A stretch of DNA of 64,000 bases, taken from Loripinus fragilis. Lineage: Eukaryota; Mollusca; Bivalvia; Lucinida; Lucinidae. The first letter of the stretch is position 1, and the number at the start of each line of letters is the position of its first letter. The notes under the pieces were generated by a model. That model did no database searches and was not told where the DNA came from. It was given only the letters and a program-made list of their open reading frames with translations. The position numbers and the translations under genes are program-made. The stretch lies in the NCBI GenBank assembly GCA_964019695.1, contig OZ026515.1, forward strand, positions 139,125,549-139,189,548, read 5' to 3'. Below are positions 61,993-64,000 of the stretch, piece by piece.

Positions 61993-64000
61993 GTTCCATT
62001 AAGAAATGATTTGTAGGAGCGCTGTCCGATTAGCCTTCATTAAAATCAGGATAGTGTGACCTACACTGGCTACAGGTGTTGAGTGTCACTCGTCCTCAGC
62101 ATGGTTGTCCTGCCCCTAATCACTGATACTGTAGAAATAAATCTCGTCAGAAAGTAGAATTTTGTGAAGCTGCAGTAACTAATAACTATTCCAATCCATA
62201 CAGTTTTTAATAAGAACACCTTTAATTATTGTCGTCATGTTCTTGTTTTGTCCTTTAAAATCCGTGTTTCACTTTTCGAACAATTACAAAATTGATCACA
62301 TATTTATTGTTTAAAGTTAAATCCACAAAGAAGGAACAAGTTAACAACACATTTCATAAAATATTATTGTGAACAACTATTGAAAATTATAATCCAATTC
62401 ACTATCACATATTAATAATTTTCTATCCGTTTTATATGTAAATTCACCATCTTATAACAACTCAATGTGGTCGTCACATTTCCAATATCTTCATGAAGTT
62501 ACAATCCAATTGGAGGATTTGCTTTCTGTAAGGTCTTTAAATACCCTGTGATGACGTAATGTCGTGTCCTATGGCCCTGAAACAAGAAGAAAAACTGACG
62601 ATTTCTGCATGCCCAGATCATAAATAATTCCCGCCATTTTGGAAACAATTAGGGATATGTATGACCCACAACATGAGAAAACCTATCTGGTGTTGCATGC
62701 GAAATATAAAGGTGCTGATCAGACTATACAGCTAAACAGTCTGATCAGCACCTTTGGTAGTATTCACTGTATTGAAAGTTCACTAGCTATACGTGTTCAA
62801 TCCAAAAGTTCACAGATTGTAGCTAGTCTGTGTAGCTGAACAATCCGGCGTATCCCTTTTATTGTTACAGAGCCCGGAGACTATGTTTCTCTTTACAGGG
62901 CTCAAAAATTACACGCCCACAATACTCTGTAATAATTTTGACATTCTGGAAGTATGTCCTTGACTTCTGCTGATTTCTGAAGCACATGCTTAAAATTATT
63001 ACAGTTGCACAATTGCTACCACGGCGGGCGACAGATCATGCTAGGGAAATTAGGAATCTGATTTACTGCACGTGTTATGATTTTAATCCAATACGGCACC
63101 AGACAAATGTTCCAAACACGCTCAGTTGGACTCTTTGCCTACTAGTGACCACTAGTATCGTTTGCTGATCACCTTTGCAAGCTGTTTGGATCAGATTAGA
63201 CCAGACGATACGCCACGCCTGATCTGGATCGGACCTATTTGACATTGTTGGTTATTCCTGAAATAAATTTTGAAAAGCTTAATTTTGAAAAAAAATCAGC
63301 AGGCGACATAAAAAAACTTACCCAGCATTCAAAGGGTTAACGTACTGTAATGGACCTTAAATGGCGACCTGTAACCTAACAATGCTACATGTGTTCAAAC
63401 TTTATTTAACCCCAAATAGTCGTCTGCAATCGTAAGCCCTCCATACCGTTTTCATAGAAGTGTTGATATGTTAATTTCATATCCAGTTTGCGATCAGATG
63501 CCTAACCGATTTGTTCCTACATTTCTTAATGGGACATTAGCAGACCGATGGTCGCGAATTCTGTCGCATGCTCTCTCTGGCCCAGATCAGACTACTTCTT
63601 TCTGACTAGGGGTCATGTGCTTCCGTGTTTAAATTAGCCCAGACCACATTTGAACATATGCAACCGGACGGCAACACTTTCTGGACAGAACTATTAGAAA
63701 GATCAGGGTTAAATGAATAAAACTGGTTCATTAAATCTTATGTACGATATTTAAATATGCTCATGGATATTTTCTATGAGTTATAACATAGTTTTTGTCC
63801 ATACCAAAAAGATATAGGGGATCAAGGAGGACATGTGTTCAGCAGCAAAGTCAATCTCTTTCATTGTACACTGTATATGACGCATATATTGCCCTTTAAC
63901 AGCATTTTTGTGTGTTTTACATATGTACTTTCATTCACACGTCCAATGTCATTCACGACTAAAGTCGTCCACTTAATGTCTGCTGATGTATTTTTGAAGT
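61993..64000. other. Upstream flank of exon 1, no gene
   Basis: This would contain the 5' UTR and promoter, but no clear TATA box or CpG-rich stretch is visible. Hairpins lie at 62708-62755 (AAAGGTGCTGATCAGACT with AGTCTGATCAGCACCTTT) and, decayed, at about 63170-63245. No other gene was recognised. Confidence 0.4.

Overview
This window looks like genomic DNA of a bivalve mollusc (probably a heterodont clam; an inference). It has long introns, no compact coding, tRNA-derived SINEs with target-site duplications (TSDs), dense palindromic MITEs, and tandem repeats with the TGACCTTGA core common in clam genomes. 

I can support one real gene: a matrix metalloproteinase on the minus strand, best identified as an MMP21 (XMMP-type) orthologue. 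Five coding exons were found. Exon 1 (61825-61992) encodes a signal peptide and the start of the prodomain. Exon 2 (29900-30734) carries the prodomain, the cysteine switch, a long basic linker and the start of the catalytic domain. Exon 3 (17392-17685) holds the HEIGHVLGLMH zinc site and the Met-turn. Exons 4 (16277-16531) and 5 (9324-9499) encode the first part of the hemopexin domain. All splice sites are GT..AG and the phases are compatible (0,1,1,1, then 0). The exons give 576 residues. About 110 more C-terminal residues, including the closing hemopexin cysteine, are expected beyond exon 5 and were not found; they probably lie off the left edge. The gene therefore spans at least 53 kb. In vertebrates MMP21 acts in left-right axis determination. 

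Layout. 612-5615: a compound inverted-repeat mobile element of about 5 kb, built from mirrored units studded with GTAAC-GTTAC palindromes. 6-9.3 kb: MITEs and a (TG)50 run. 9.3-17.7 kb: exons 5, 4 and 3 with intron repeats. 17.7-29.9 kb: intron 2, with a 1.5-kb minisatellite and several young SINEs. 29.9-30.7 kb: exon 2, with a MITE 25 bp from its acceptor. 31-61.8 kb: intron 1, made of SINEs, MITEs, hairpins and tandem arrays, two of which are rich in the nuclear-receptor half-site TGACCTTGA. 61.8-62.0 kb: exon 1. 62-64 kb: upstream flank. 

No rRNA, functional tRNA, CRISPR array, intact transposase or reverse transcriptase was recognised. The most notable structures are the compound element, a tail-less retroposon inserted 7 bp into intron 3, a MITE that may supply the intron-1 branch point, and a family of hairpins with conserved outer arms and changing cores.
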